From Prunus persica (lineage: Eukaryota; Streptophyta; Magnoliopsida; Rosales; Rosaceae): a stretch of 64,000 bases of DNA. Below, in pieces: positions 48,901 to 60,500 of this stretch. Position 1 is the first letter of the stretch. The number at the start of each line of letters is the position of its first letter. The notes below the pieces were generated by a model that saw only the letters and a program-made list of their open reading frames with translations, had not been told where the DNA came from and ran no database searches. Position numbers and translations under genes: made by a program. The stretch lies in contig NC_034012.1 of the NCBI RefSeq assembly GCF_000346465.2, forward strand, positions 14,281,119 to 14,345,118, in the 5' to 3' direction.

Positions 48901-49675
48901 GGGCTAGCCACTCGGCTGTGTTCCCAAACCCTCGTGCTACTGACCTGCCGAAACTAGCTGCCTAGCTGCCGTACCAAAGCCCTAATCGTCACCCGTTGCC
49001 GAAGCAAAAACCAACCGCCAACAACTCCAGCTGCCTTGCCGAACCTGTACAGCAACACCTCCTCGGACCAACACTGCCGATCGGCACAGCACAACCCAAT
49101 CAGCCTACCCAGTCTTGCTGCCGCAGCGCCGCCATCTTGCTGCCGAAGCGCCAACCAAGCTTACTGCCGAACGGCAAGTTCGGCTCCTAAGTTTTGTTTC
49201 CCCTCTTAATTTCACAATCCACCAAAGCTGCCGAACGGCAGAGGCCACCCCCTTCATTTTTATACCACTCCAGAAACCCTAGCCTTCCTACATGCCGAAG
49301 CCCAGCTTGGGCCCAAGCCCAACCACTTGCCGAAGGCCCAATCCCACATGGCTTCGCGATTCAAAAAAAAAAAAAAAAAGAGAACATGGAGCTAGACCCC
49401 TGCCGAACGGCAAGGGCCATGGAGAAATTTTGGAGTCTTAAATTTCTGAATGGCCTGGCTCCCTCGAGGGTCTGGCTCCCCTAGGGACCCAGCTCCCATC
49501 CTATCTTCAACATGCCCAAGTACCCAGGTACCCAGCTACCATGTGTTGACGCAACTCCTAGCTTGCCAACTTGGGGGACTAGGGAGTGCCCTGCGGCTCC
49601 TAATGAAGCTGGAATGCTCGGTTACAATTACAAAAACTCACAAGTTCCCAACCTAGAAGTTACTTCTCGACCGCG
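45977..49675 (+). other. Retro3 3' non-coding region with dispersed palindromes
   Basis: About 3.7 kb from the start of the antisense gene to the polypurine tract. 45977-46440 likely contains the antisense promoter (CT-rich, TTTTTATAGCC near 46325). 46440-49420 is studded with a palindrome around TGCCGAACGGCA. 46880-48300 is less repetitive, with T-rich stretches. No ORF here resembles a known protein. Confidence 0.6.
46469..49417. repeat. Dispersed palindrome CTTGCCGAACGGCAAG
   Basis: Copies, some with one or two changes, lie at 46469, 46619, 48541, 48670, 48887, 49164, 49229 and 49400. The full form pairs over seven bases around AA. The first two copies are followed by similar sequence (ACAAAATGG...), showing that a longer unit was duplicated. 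Confidence 0.8.
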
Positions 49676-49690
49676 AACTTGGGGGACTAC
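49676..49690 (+). promoter_or_regulatory. Retro3 polypurine tract
   Basis: AACTTGGGGGACTAC directly precedes the 3' LTR. The same tract at the right place supports the LTR border. Confidence 0.7.
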
Positions 49691-50196
49691 TGTTTACACC
49701 ATAATGAACCGAGCAGACCCAGCACCAAAGTGACTAGCACCAAGGCAGCCACGCCTTCTCCTGTGCCGAAGGAAGACACACTTCCGAGGTGCCAGACACC
49801 TACCGAAGCTCCCAGCTGCCAAACCTAATCTCCAGGACACGTGTCGCCACCACAACGGCTGGCACAAAGTCCCACATTGGAACTTTGTGCAAAACTCCTA
49901 CTTTCACCTCCCTATAAATAGGGAACAGTACCCAGGTACAAAGGACGACTATTCTCCCACTTTTACTGTTACTCTGCCAGAATTACTACTTGTAACTGAC
50001 TTAGGCATCGGAGAGCCTTCGGCCGGCACCGCACCGGTGTCCGAAGCTTAACGATTGCTTCTCCTCTTTTTACCTTCTACAGGTCCCTCATCAACCCATT
50101 TCACCAAGGGCCTCAGCCCTCTTCTCTACTGAAGACTCATCATATCTAATCACTAAGTTGGACTCAATATTGGCCGGGCCATTTTGAGCATCAACA
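49691..50196 (+). repeat. Retro3 3' LTR
   Basis: 506 bases, same length as the 5' LTR, followed by the duplicated TTAAT at 50197-50201. Confidence 0.95.
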
Positions 50197-51120
50197 TTAA
50201 TCATTGATATATTTGATATTTGGGGAATTGATTTCATGGGCCCTTTTCCTACCTCTTATGGATTTGAATATATATTAGTTGCTGTCGATTATGTTTCTAA
50301 ATGGGTGGAAGCCATTGCCACTAGAACTAATGATGCTAAGGTTGTGATCGGTTTTCTCAAAGGAAATATTTTTACAAGGTTTGGCACACCTAGAGCAATC
50401 ATTAGTTATGGTGGCTCCCACTTTGTTAACCAAGCTTTTGCAGCACTCTTGAAGAAATATGGAATCACACATAAGGTGGCAACACCCTATCATCCTCAAA
50501 CTAGTGGGCAGGTTGAGATAAGCAATAGGGAGATTAAGCACATACTTAAAAAGACAGTGAACACCACAAGGAAGGATTGGTCCATGCGTTCGGATGATCC
50601 ATTGTGGGCTTATAGGACTGCTTATAAGACCCCTATAGGTATGTCTCCGTATAGATTTGTTTTCGGTAAACCTTGTCACTTACCAGTGGAGCTTGAGCAC
50701 AAGGCATATTGGGCAATCAAGGCCTTCAATTTTGATATGAAAGCCGCTGGTGAGATGAGGAGGCTTCAACTCAATGAGCTAGAGGAGTTGCGACATGAAG
50801 CGTATGAGAACGCGAAGCTTTACAAGGAGAAAACAAAGCAATATCACGACAAGAAAATTCTTAGGAAGACGTTTGAGAAAGGGTAAAAGGTTCTCTTATT
50901 CAATTCACTCCTTAAGCTCTTCCCAGGTAAGCTTCGTTCTCGGTGGATTGGCCCTTTTGTTATTAATAATGTGTTTGATCATGGTGCAGTGGAGATTCAA
51001 AATATTAAGGATGGCAGCACCTTCAAGGTGAATGGACATCGGTTGAAACCTTACTTTGATGCCAACTTTGATGCCAATATTGAGTTTCAAGCACTCAAGG
51101 AGTCTCCACCACTCTCTTGA
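50197..51120 (+). pseudogene. Retro2 integrase, portion right of Retro3
   Basis: Resumes the integrase core directly after the duplication: [25 protein letters not shown], then [20 protein letters not shown]. The residue expected to be the second catalytic Asp is Tyr (IISYGGSHF). A TAA at 50884-50886 stands where Gln is expected (FEKG, stop, KVLLFNS). The C-terminal domain ([15 protein letters not shown]) runs to the stop at 51118-51120. Retro1 shows the same position lost. Confidence 0.88.
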
Positions 51121-52615
51121 AGCTCACCAGAGTTTGGACGTCTGGCTGAAGACATAAAACTTAGCGTTTCTTGGGAGGCAACCCAAGGTGACGAGGAGAA
51201 GATAGAATATGCGAGGAAGCTTGCTTGTGTCCTAATCGCTTTAAAGGGGAGTTTTTCTGAACTCTAACCTTTGGTTATGTCTTTCCCTTGTCTTCTTTCC
51301 TTTCATTTATGAGGCATTGCTTTTTCTTACACTCTAAACATTGAGGACAATGTTTCATTTAAGTTTGGGGGGAAGGATTTAGTTATGTTGTCAAATTTTA
51401 AAATTTTGAGTGTGTCTAATAGCCAAAACGTAGCATTTTGTGAGTTGCTTTGTCATCCTTTCAAACACCTATGATAAGACTTAGATTTAATTCTAATTTG
51501 GTTTTGCAGAAATCAATCATCTTGTTCAAGGTCTTTGTGTGATTCGGAGTTAACTCTGTCTTGCATGCCATCCTTGCACTTATTGAGCACTTTGCCAGGT
51601 TAGTCCAATTTCTTGCTACTTGGAGACGTTATGCAATTCTACTTATCTCATGATCTTGGTTTCGTACTTTAGAACTTATTTGAATATCTCTTGAGACATT
51701 TTGTTGCCATACAATGCTTAGGAAGTGATTTAGGCCATGTTTGAACCGTTTGAGCCTTTCTAACCATCCCTCTACATGTATTCATTCCTAGTCAACCCAT
51801 TTGAGCCTACGTTAAGCCTTTCTTTGTGTAAACCATTCCTACCATAATGAATCTCTGTTTTCTTATTCTTACTTATTCTATGAGCAATTAAAGCTATCTT
51901 CAAAAGAGAGTTATAAAGAATGCAAGGTATTTGGAGCAAAAGTGAATCAATAGTACCATAACCCAAGTGTTGAAAAGAAATAAGTTTTGGGGTATTGGTA
52001 ACTAATCAAAAGAGGTAGTGAAGTGTGACCAATGTAGTCATGGCCCTAGGGTGTTATAAAAGAGAAGATCATGGTGATCTAGGGTAAAGAGCCACAAAAT
52101 TAGGCCAAATAAACAGATATGAAGGTGCTGAAATTCGGTTGAAAATGTGCTCATGTATGTGTTCCTTGCTTGTTACAAAGATCAGTAATCTCTCATGCTC
52201 TTACTTATGCTTTAGTTGTGCTCAAGATGTTGTTATATATCCATATCCCCTCTTTCATTCAACCACTACCCTAAGCTTCATTACAACCCTTATAAAGTCA
52301 TTTTGATCCTTGGTATTATATGATATTACTGTAGAGAGCTGATTTGATAATGAGCTTATGGGGTTCGAAATTCTTGATTTTGCTCTAAGTGTATGCGCAT
52401 GTACTTATTTGAGTTTCAGGTGTTGTACTGATTTGGCATTCACACACTACACTTAAGGATGTCATTGTGAGCTTTGGTTACCCTTGAATCATGTGTGGAA
52501 CTTAGATTGTGATTGTTGTATTTCTTTGGAACCATATACTTCGGTGATTCTTTGAGGATATTGTTTGGAAGGCTAGCCGCTTATTTCCTGTTTTCTAAAT
52601 GGTATTTTTACTTTG
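51121..52615 (+). other. Retro2 3' non-coding region
   Basis: 1.5 kb without a significant ORF. CTTGGGAGGCAACCCAAG at 51170-51187 matches Retro1 exactly. No env-like gene is seen. Confidence 0.7.
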
Positions 52616-52655
52616 TTTTGCTCGAGGACTAGCAAAATCAAAGTTTGGGGGTATT
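52616..52655 (+). promoter_or_regulatory. Retro2 pre-PPT hairpin and polypurine tract
   Basis: TTTTGCTCGAGGACTAGC (from 52616) then AAAA, identical to the block in Retro1, followed by AAAGTTTGGGGG just before the LTR. Confidence 0.75.
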
Positions 52656-54411
52656 TGAAAAGTTCGTAATTTCATACATTCGCATGCCTTTTTTACTTAG
52701 TGACTTTGCTTAGTTTCTCTTTATTTTGAGTCACTTACCTCTTTTTATTTGTTTTGTAGGTTAAGACAACAAGATATCACAATTGATGCAATCCATACCT
52801 GTTAAGGGCTGATTGGGATAAGAGGAATATGAGCTTAAAGACAAACCAATTTGAGCCACACTCCTTGTCAGTCCAGTTTTGTAGGTCATACTGTAGGCCT
52901 CGTTTCAGCAATTTACACAGGTCGGATAAGGAGACATCTTTGATAGAAGTTGTTCCAATGGGTGTCTATTATAACATATCCAAATTTCAGCCTACTTGGA
53001 TAAATTTGGAGCCCTCAGCACTTCAAAGACTGAACCAAGTACACAGAAAAGTCATGTTGGCTGATATCACATTTAATGTGTCTACATCCCTAGAGCCATG
53101 TGCTACACATTAGAGCAGCCACACATGGGAGACAAATCAGCTTGGGAACTTAGAAAGATGAACAAAAGTCAAGCTTTCCATAAAGAAACCAAGAATAGTC
53201 CACCAAAGCATGTATTGGGCAACTGGAGCAGTTGACATGTATGGGCAGTTGGTGCAGTTGGGCAGTTGAGGCAGTTGGGAGCAGCTAGGAGAGGTGTAAT
53301 TCACTAGCCAAAAGGGAGGAAGAAATTGCTCTCTATAAATAGAGAGCTGCTCACTCATTCAAGGGAGATAGAGGCAGACACACACATTCACTTCATCCAT
53401 TACTCTCATACACACATTTAGATTCACCAAAAAGAGAGAAGAGAGCTTGAAGCTGTCTTGGGAACTACATTGTTGCCAGCTAGTTCTTCTCTTCTCTTTA
53501 TTCTACCTATGTATTTCTTATTTTCTTTATTCATAGTTATGTCTAACTAATCCATTTAGTTAGGGCTTAGGATGAAGCCCTAGTCATGAATATTCAATGT
53601 TATGGATGATTTTATAGTTAATTGATTTCCTTGCTTTCATTATCAAGTTGTTAATCTCCAGTTTATTATGTGCTTAATGTATGTTTTCTTGGAGTAGCTA
53701 ACTAGGATTTTATGCATCTAGCACAGGTTGGGAAGGGGTTTAGATTCACCAATTCTACTCTCCTTTCACAAGCAACACATGAATGGCCTAAGAATCATTC
53801 AAGGGGTTAATAACCATAGGTTGACTAGGACAGATACCATGTTCTAGGACTTGTGTGATTATCATATTCTCATGGAGCTTAATGACTCTTGTAAGCTTTA
53901 TTCTAAGTAGATACCATGCTTAGGTTGCATATTAGAGATCACGTGTTGTGCAGATACCATGCACAATTACATGCCTTAGGAGAATCATGCATCCTGTACC
54001 TAGATACCATAGGCTTGTATCCGATAATCTATTGTTGATGAAGCTTGAGTCAATTTCTATGCATTCATAACTTGGATAGGAAAACTAGCGGTGGATTCCA
54101 AGGCTCTAACACCTCTCAATCATTGTTTCACAACTTGTTGATTGTTGCCAGTGTGCTAGGATTCTGAACTAGACCTTGAGTAATTAGTAAGAGGCATTAT
54201 TGAATTCGACCTTGCCTTTAGTTAGTTAGTCAGTTTCTTTGTTCTATGTTTTTCTAGCATTCTAAGTAATTTAACTTGGAACCAAGTTATCATTCTCCGT
54301 GGGATCGACCTCGTATTTACATAAGTTGTACTATAAACGGTTCATGCACTTGCGAGAATTAAAGTTGTTGTTTTTAATAACTCATTTTAGTTGTTAAGAA
54401 TAGTCGCAACA
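52656..54411 (+). repeat. Retro2 3' LTR
   Basis: TGAAAAGTTCG...GTCGCAACA, 1756 bases, with TATAAATA near 53334. It shows the full LTR length and so how much the 5' LTR lost. An ORF at 52829-53113 lies wholly in the LTR and has no known relative. Confidence 0.88.
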
Positions 54412-54501
54412 AAGTGGTCCATCAGTGCTGGAGCAGTGGCAGCAGATGATGGCTGAGCCGGGGAAGGCGAACTCTGTGCAGTCGTCACCGCCTTACGACT
54501 T
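54412..54501 (-). pseudogene. TNPA-like gene of CACTA C, N-terminal exon fragment
   Basis: On the minus strand an acceptor TTATTAG precedes SRKAVTTAQSSPSPAQPSSA, a low-complexity Ser/Ala/Pro segment typical of the N-terminus of plant Ptta/En/Spm proteins, ending LMDHF at the Retro2 LTR. The downstream exons resume at 30955. Assignment rests on position and composition. Confidence 0.5.
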
Positions 54502-55429
54502 CTAATAAGGTTTGACATTTGCAAAATTTCATTAATACACACACAAATTAATCAAATTTACAAATATATATTTGTAAGCACATATAATTTCATTAAGAAT
54601 TTTAACTAATTAATTAAAAGCATAGCTTGACCTATGGTTTGTGATTTTTGAGTATCCGAGACTCCGATCCACGATCCGTCGAATTCTACACGATCCTAGA
54701 AATACAAGGTACAACATAAGTGACTTTGAGTTCGATCCAACGGTCTGAACATATCAAACCCGAAAATCACACAATAGGCGAAGCCCGTTCGAGACTCAAA
54801 CAGTAACCAAATTCAAATATGAGTAAACCTACGCGCTCGTGACAACAAGAGGATTGCACTGGGACCTAATGCCCCACTGCTACAGTATCCCACATGCCAC
54901 CACATGTGTTGGCAGCGCTTGGGTGTCCAAAGCGATAACAATCGCCGAAAAATTCTAAAAACTAAGGGCCAAGGTTCCTACCATAGGTTCAAAACATCAA
55001 TTGAAGCCACTTTTGTTCTCAGACCTACCCCGAAAAATGGCCAGAAGTGGCTCGAATTTAAATTCAAAAACCGGCCAAAACTTAGGGTTTAAATTCGAGA
55101 TACCTATTGAAACAATTAATCAAATCCTACCCAATCATCAGCTGGAGCATGAAAAATAGTCCAAAAACCATACCTCAGGTGTCAGATTTGGTGGCCGGAG
55201 GAGAGAGAATGAGGCTGGCGAAGATTCTGTGAAAACCAAGCAAATTCCGGCCGCAGGCTCGAAGGTGACGGCAGGGAAGGTCTGGGCTTCGAAGGTTGTG
55301 GTGGCCCGGTCCTTTTTTGAATAGAGTAGTGGGCTGAGGTGACAGCGGAGAGAGAGAAAGCTTAGCGCAGAGAGAGAAAGTGAGGAAGAAAGGAGGTTGT
55401 CACGTTTTTTCTAAAAATTTAATCTATCT
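54502..55429 (-). other. Probable leader and first intron of the TNPA-like gene
   Basis: On the minus strand a C/T-rich leader (about 55400-55170, repeated TTTCTCTCTCTC) is followed by a candidate donor GAG|GTATGG near 55172 and a long intron-like stretch ending at the acceptor next to 54501. This looks like a transcription start with a 5' UTR intron. It is unlike the AT-rich rest of the element and may be captured host sequence. Confidence 0.45.
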
Positions 55430-56945
55430 CGCACGACGAATAAAACAAGGCGTTGCGCAAGGTATGTTTAATCGACCTTGCGTGACAGAAAAAAAATGAT
55501 GACGTTGCGCAAGGTAGATTTTCCGCCCAAATTTTCATTACATTGCACGACGAATAAACAAAACCGTCGCGCAAGGTAGGTAGTTTGCCAAAATTTTCGT
55601 CACCTTGTGCGACGAGTAAACCAAACCGTTGTGCAAGGTTGTTATTCCACCAGAATTTGGGATTTAGGGTTTAGAAGGATAGAGAGGGAGTCAAGGGTCT
55701 AATCGATCTTGAGCGACGAATAAACCAAAGCGTCGTGCAAGGTTGTGCTTTAAAGACTTTGCGTGACGAAACATTTATTTCTCCGTCGCGCAAGGTTGTT
55801 ATTACGCCAAAATTTTGGGTTTGGGGGGAAAAGAAAGTGAAGGGTCTGATTGATCTTGCGCGACAAATACGTTCTATTTCCGTCATGTAAGGTGGTGTAT
55901 ATGCCTCAAAAGTAACGGCACCTGCGCGACGTATGAAGTACATTGCGTAGCGCAAAGATGTTATTGAATAAATAGTATTTAATTCCTTTATGGACTTCAA
56001 AACCTATTTTTAATTTTCAAAAGTATTTTTAAAATAGTTGATATTATTTAAAAATCCTAGAATCTTATTTGAAGTAGGAAAACATATTATAAAAACTATT
56101 TTAGTATTCCAAAATTGATTTTAGACTCCAAAACCCAAAATCCATATCTCAAATTAAAAACTCTAACTTCTAAACTTGTTCCAACACCATTCTCAAGTCT
56201 CGAACCCTAATCATAAGCATACTTTAGGGTACGTGTGACTCGATTACGCTTGGATACTCATGTAACTTGACCTAGTAACCAGACCTAATCCAAGTTAATT
56301 GAGTATACCTTTATGTAGACAATTATATTAAACTTATATTTTTAATTTAAACTGTATAGACGTTTTTTAAATATATTCGAATATCACTTATTATTATTCT
56401 AATATACCAATTTTATTTTTATTTTAAAAATGCCACTTGGAATGTGGATGAATTGTGGGTTAAATCACAAATAGAGTCAACACTTTATTTATGAAATTGT
56501 AATTTTTACTCTACTTATGATATTTATGAGTCTTTGTGATTTATAAATATCTTTTGCGCGACGAATAAGTATAATTTCGTAGCGCAAAGATGTGTTGCGC
56601 GACGCCAAGAATATATCGTCGCACAAGGTTATATTTTCACTCGAAAATTATCGCAACTTGCGCAACGTACAAGGTTGCCTTCATTGCCGAATAGGTGTTG
56701 CGTGACGACAACAGTCATTCGTCGCACACTAAATTATCAAAAATTCAACTGTACGGCGAAAATTAACACAACTTGCGCGACGTATAAAACCTTGTAACAT
56801 CGCGCAAACCTTTTGCTTTCTTGCGCAACGAAAATATTCGTCGCGCAAGTTTTGAACTATAAATTTAATATCACGATGTCTAGTATATTAGGACAACTTG
56901 CACGACGTAGATGTTCTCTTTACGTCGCGCAAACCTCTCGCAATG
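55430..56945. repeat. Internal arrays of the CACTA terminal motif
   Basis: Two clusters (55430-55965 and 56550-56940) of TTGCGCGACGAA-type motifs lie in the middle of element C, between the two genes. Units recur about every 80 bases, often as 'ACCTTGCGCGACGAATAA...CGTCGCGCAAGGT'. 55970-56550 between them is AT-rich with no gene. 56945-57500 is AT-rich 3' flank of the TNP2-like gene. Confidence 0.8.
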
Positions 56946-57505
56946 TTATGTTTTTATTTTCTTTATTTTAAATAATTATTATAAAAATTACACATGTTAC
57001 CTTAATGAACTTAAGTTTCATATGAATTAAGAAAAAAATTCAAAGATTTCGGTGCAATTAAAAGTTAATTATTTATATTTTAAATTTGAATTATTATTTT
57101 ATTCTCCGATGTGAGACTTAATTTACACATTATAGTTTGTATAATAGTTTAGTGCTTGATTAAATCATTAAATAAGAAGGGGTTGTGAGACTTAAGGGCC
57201 CGATTCTTGATTTTTTTTCTCAATTTTTTTTTTATTCTTTCAATTTGAAGATTTTCAACGCCAAAAAAAGAAAACCCTAATTCTTATATTCATAAAGACC
57301 ACTGAAAATCAAATAGACAGATTCAAATTTGTTTTCAAATTCAAGTATATATCTAAATTTCAATCTATATATTATATGAATTTGTGAAAGCAAATTTTGT
57401 GTGCAACTTGATTTTAATTTGTGATTGCCATATTTACACTGCCATAATTAAATTACAACAAATTTCATTTACTATGTTTTACGTGGTAGTCGCTAATAAA
57501 TTGCA

Positions 57506-60500
57506 TTATTCAACTTGTGAACTATAATAACCTTCGTTATCGTCGATATCATCACTTTTGGTCTCCCAATCCTCCTCCTCATCACTTTCGTTGTTCGGGC
57601 CCATTGGAACTTTGTATCGCGGAAGATCACCGAGGTCAATTGTAATTGACTGAATCAGTATTTTGATTGAAGACACTCCTTGAAGCTGAAACAGTTCTTG
57701 TATAACATTTGTATCTCGAAGTGTTTCTGCATCATTTTCCATGTTAGATTCCAACCGTTGGTCAATGACGTTGTCGACGTCGTTGTCAGTTGGGTCTAGT
57801 TCTGGTATAGCATAGACGTTCCTCTGATCCATCTGCTGAGCAACTTTCCAACCGCTCTCGGTTTTAATGTCATCTAGATACACAATCTGTTTTGCCATGT
57901 TTGCCAAAATATAAGGGTCGTCATCATACCAAGTTCTGTTAATGTTCATTGATAGTAAGCCATGGTCAATTTTAACACTTCCCTGCCTATTTGGTTTTAT
58001 ATCAAATCATCGACACTTAAACATGATCACTTGGTATTGGTCTTTGTAAAGCAATTGCACGACAGTTGTGAGTTTTCCATAGAAACAAATGTCCGTACTT
58101 TTGCCTCCAACTGGGACATGGACACCGCTGTTTTACGTACACAAATTTTCATATCGTGCAGTCCCCAAAAACTTGATGCCGTTAACATGGCAATTCGAGA
58201 ACAATTCAGCGCGAATCAGGCCGAATGCCAAGTTATATAACTCTTCACTGTAAGAGGGTGAATTCAATGATTTCAACTTATTCACCTAATATTATACAAA
58301 AACATTCACATGTTAGTTTGATAACATTAAATAATACAATATATATATATATATCAAATATAGAACACTTATAACTTACATATTCCAAAAACCATTGTGG
58401 AAACAATTCACGGTGTTTCTTGGCATACAAATGTGTGGATGTTCTCGCTTCATCATCTCTTTATGCTCATCTAAGTATGCCATTATCTCATCACAATTAT
58501 TGAGTACGAACCAATGCACTACCTCCATGTCATTTCTGGAAAACGACTCTCCTCGTACAGGATCTCCAAAGGGTCGTGCGCTTTGGGCAAAAACAGAAAG
58601 TTTCTCATTTCTCACACCTCCGTCATTATTGCACTGAGGACGATTGAAAGCCGTTTCCACATCTTTTTAATACATTCCACAGAAAGTAAGCGACTCATAT
58701 TGAACCCAAGCCTTTATAATTGATCACTCGGGCTTCGCCTTGTTGCGTACAGTTTTTTTCAACTCTCCGAGAAGCCTGCCAAAATAAAACGAAACAATAC
58801 AAATTAGCGGGCGTGGGATAATGATGCATAAACAAATGATGAGGATTATATACCTTTCTATTGGATACATCTAGCGATAGTTGACAGTACCAGCAAGCAA
58901 TGCCTCTTCTAGCAAGTGAACCATCACGTGGATCATACTTGTGAAGAAAGCTGGAGGGAATATCATCTCAAACTTGCATAGGACTTGAACAATGTCATGG
59001 CGCAACTGATTAATGTATGTCTTTCCCAATGTTTTCACCGTCAGTTGGGCAAAAAAATCTGGACAACAGCATGATTGGTTTCACTACATCTTCCGGCAAA
59101 AGGTGTCGAATACCCACAGGAAGTAGGTATTGCATAAACACATGGCAGTCATGGCTCTTTAGTCCAATAAATTTACCCCCGTCAACATTCACGCAACGCG
59201 CGATATTAGAAGCATACCCATCGGGAAACTTTACAGACGATACAAACTTTAGAAAATCTTTTTTGTCATTCGGTTTCATGGAAAAAAATGCCAGATCCCT
59301 TCTAGCTTTATCACCATCCCTGTTCATCAATAAACCTATCCGTATGCCCATTTTTTCCAAATCAAGACGAGCTTTGATCGTGTCCTTTGTCTTGCCCTCG
59401 ATATCTAGAATCGTGCCCATCAATGTGTCAAAGACATTTTCCTCAACATGCATAACGTCGAGATTGTGCCTCAATTTTAGTTTCAACCAATATGGGAGCT
59501 AAAAAAACATAGGGTTGTGAGTCCAGTTCAAATGTGTAGAAGGTCTGGTCCGAGTAACTGTTTTCCCGAACGGAGAAAAACTAAACGGTTAAGCTGTTCC
59601 AAGATCTCATCACCAGACCATTCTCTAGGTCTGAGGCGATGCTCTGTGTTCCTGTCGAACTCTTTATCCTTTTCCCGCCACTCGTGGTCCTATGGCAACC
59701 ATCTCCGATGACCAAGATAAACTTTTTCAGCGTGCCAACTAGAAGTTACATCTTCCTTGCATACAGGGCATATCATATAACCCTTTGTGCTTCAACCATA
59801 AACCATTGCATATGTGAAAAAATCATTCAGTCCAAATAACTGCTGCCCGCAAAGTGAACATATTCCTAGTGGATTTATTGTACGTGCACACACCGTTTGT
59901 CCATAAATCCTTAAGTTCATCAACCAACGACCTTAAGTAAACATTGATTGACCTGTCAGGATCCTCAATTATCAAAACAATCATCATCATGTACTCTTTT
60001 TTCATGCATTTCCGAGGCGGCAAATTATATGGGAATACGAAAATCAGCCAAGTGTTGTGGTGTTGGTTTAGAACCCCGTACGGATTGAATCTGTCAATGG
60101 CAAGTCCCAATCTAACATTTCAGGGATCAGCAGCAAAAATGGGGAATGTTCGATCGAACTCTTTCCATGCCTCCCCATCTGCAGGATGCCGCATCATATC
60201 GTCATCTACCCATTTTTCCTTATGCCATCTCATGTCTGTGGCAGTATAAGTCGACATATACAATCGTTGCACCTAGGTTTCAGGGGCAGATAACGCATGA
60301 CTTTTTGTGGGATCTTAGTCGTTCTATTATGAGATCTCATCTTGAACCTCGACTCTTTGCATATAGGGCATGTATCCAATGTTTCATACTCTTTGTAGAA
60401 TAACATGCAATTGTTTTTGCAAGCATGAATTTTTTCATAACCCAATCCAAGACCATTCAATAACTTTTGCGCGTGTCTATGGTCTTTCAGCAAACAATTG

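Larger units (their letters stand above)
36932..50196 (+). mobile_element. Retro3: Ty3 LTR retrotransposon, Tat lineage
   Basis: 506-bp LTRs (36932-37437 and 49691-50196) with the perfect duplication TTAAT (36927-36931 and 50197-50201); 13,265 bp in total. One sense gag-pol frame includes a second RNase H domain after the first, the mark of Tat elements. An antisense gene and long non-coding DNA follow pol. Base composition is clearly more GC-rich than the Athila elements. It is the youngest element here and sits inside the Retro2 integrase, which in turn sits inside CACTA C. Confidence 0.95.
30956..54411 (+). mobile_element. Retro2: Ty3 LTR retrotransposon, Athila lineage, with Retro3 nested
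   Basis: The 3' LTR (52656-54411) is complete. The 5' LTR (30956-32197) lacks its first 650 or so bases, so no target duplication can be read. A tRNA-Asp-type primer site, Athila-type gag (NPNNDPYSNTYNSGWRNHPN), protease, RT with FMDD, RNase H and integrase follow. Retro3 sits in the integrase. The element lies inside the TNPA-like gene of CACTA C. The deletion that removed the 5' LTR start also removed adjacent TNPA sequence. Confidence 0.88.

Noticed and set aside
52829..53113. 94-codon ORF in the Retro2 3' LTR
   Set aside because: It lies wholly inside an LTR and resembles nothing I know. That part of the 5' LTR is missing, so conservation cannot be judged.
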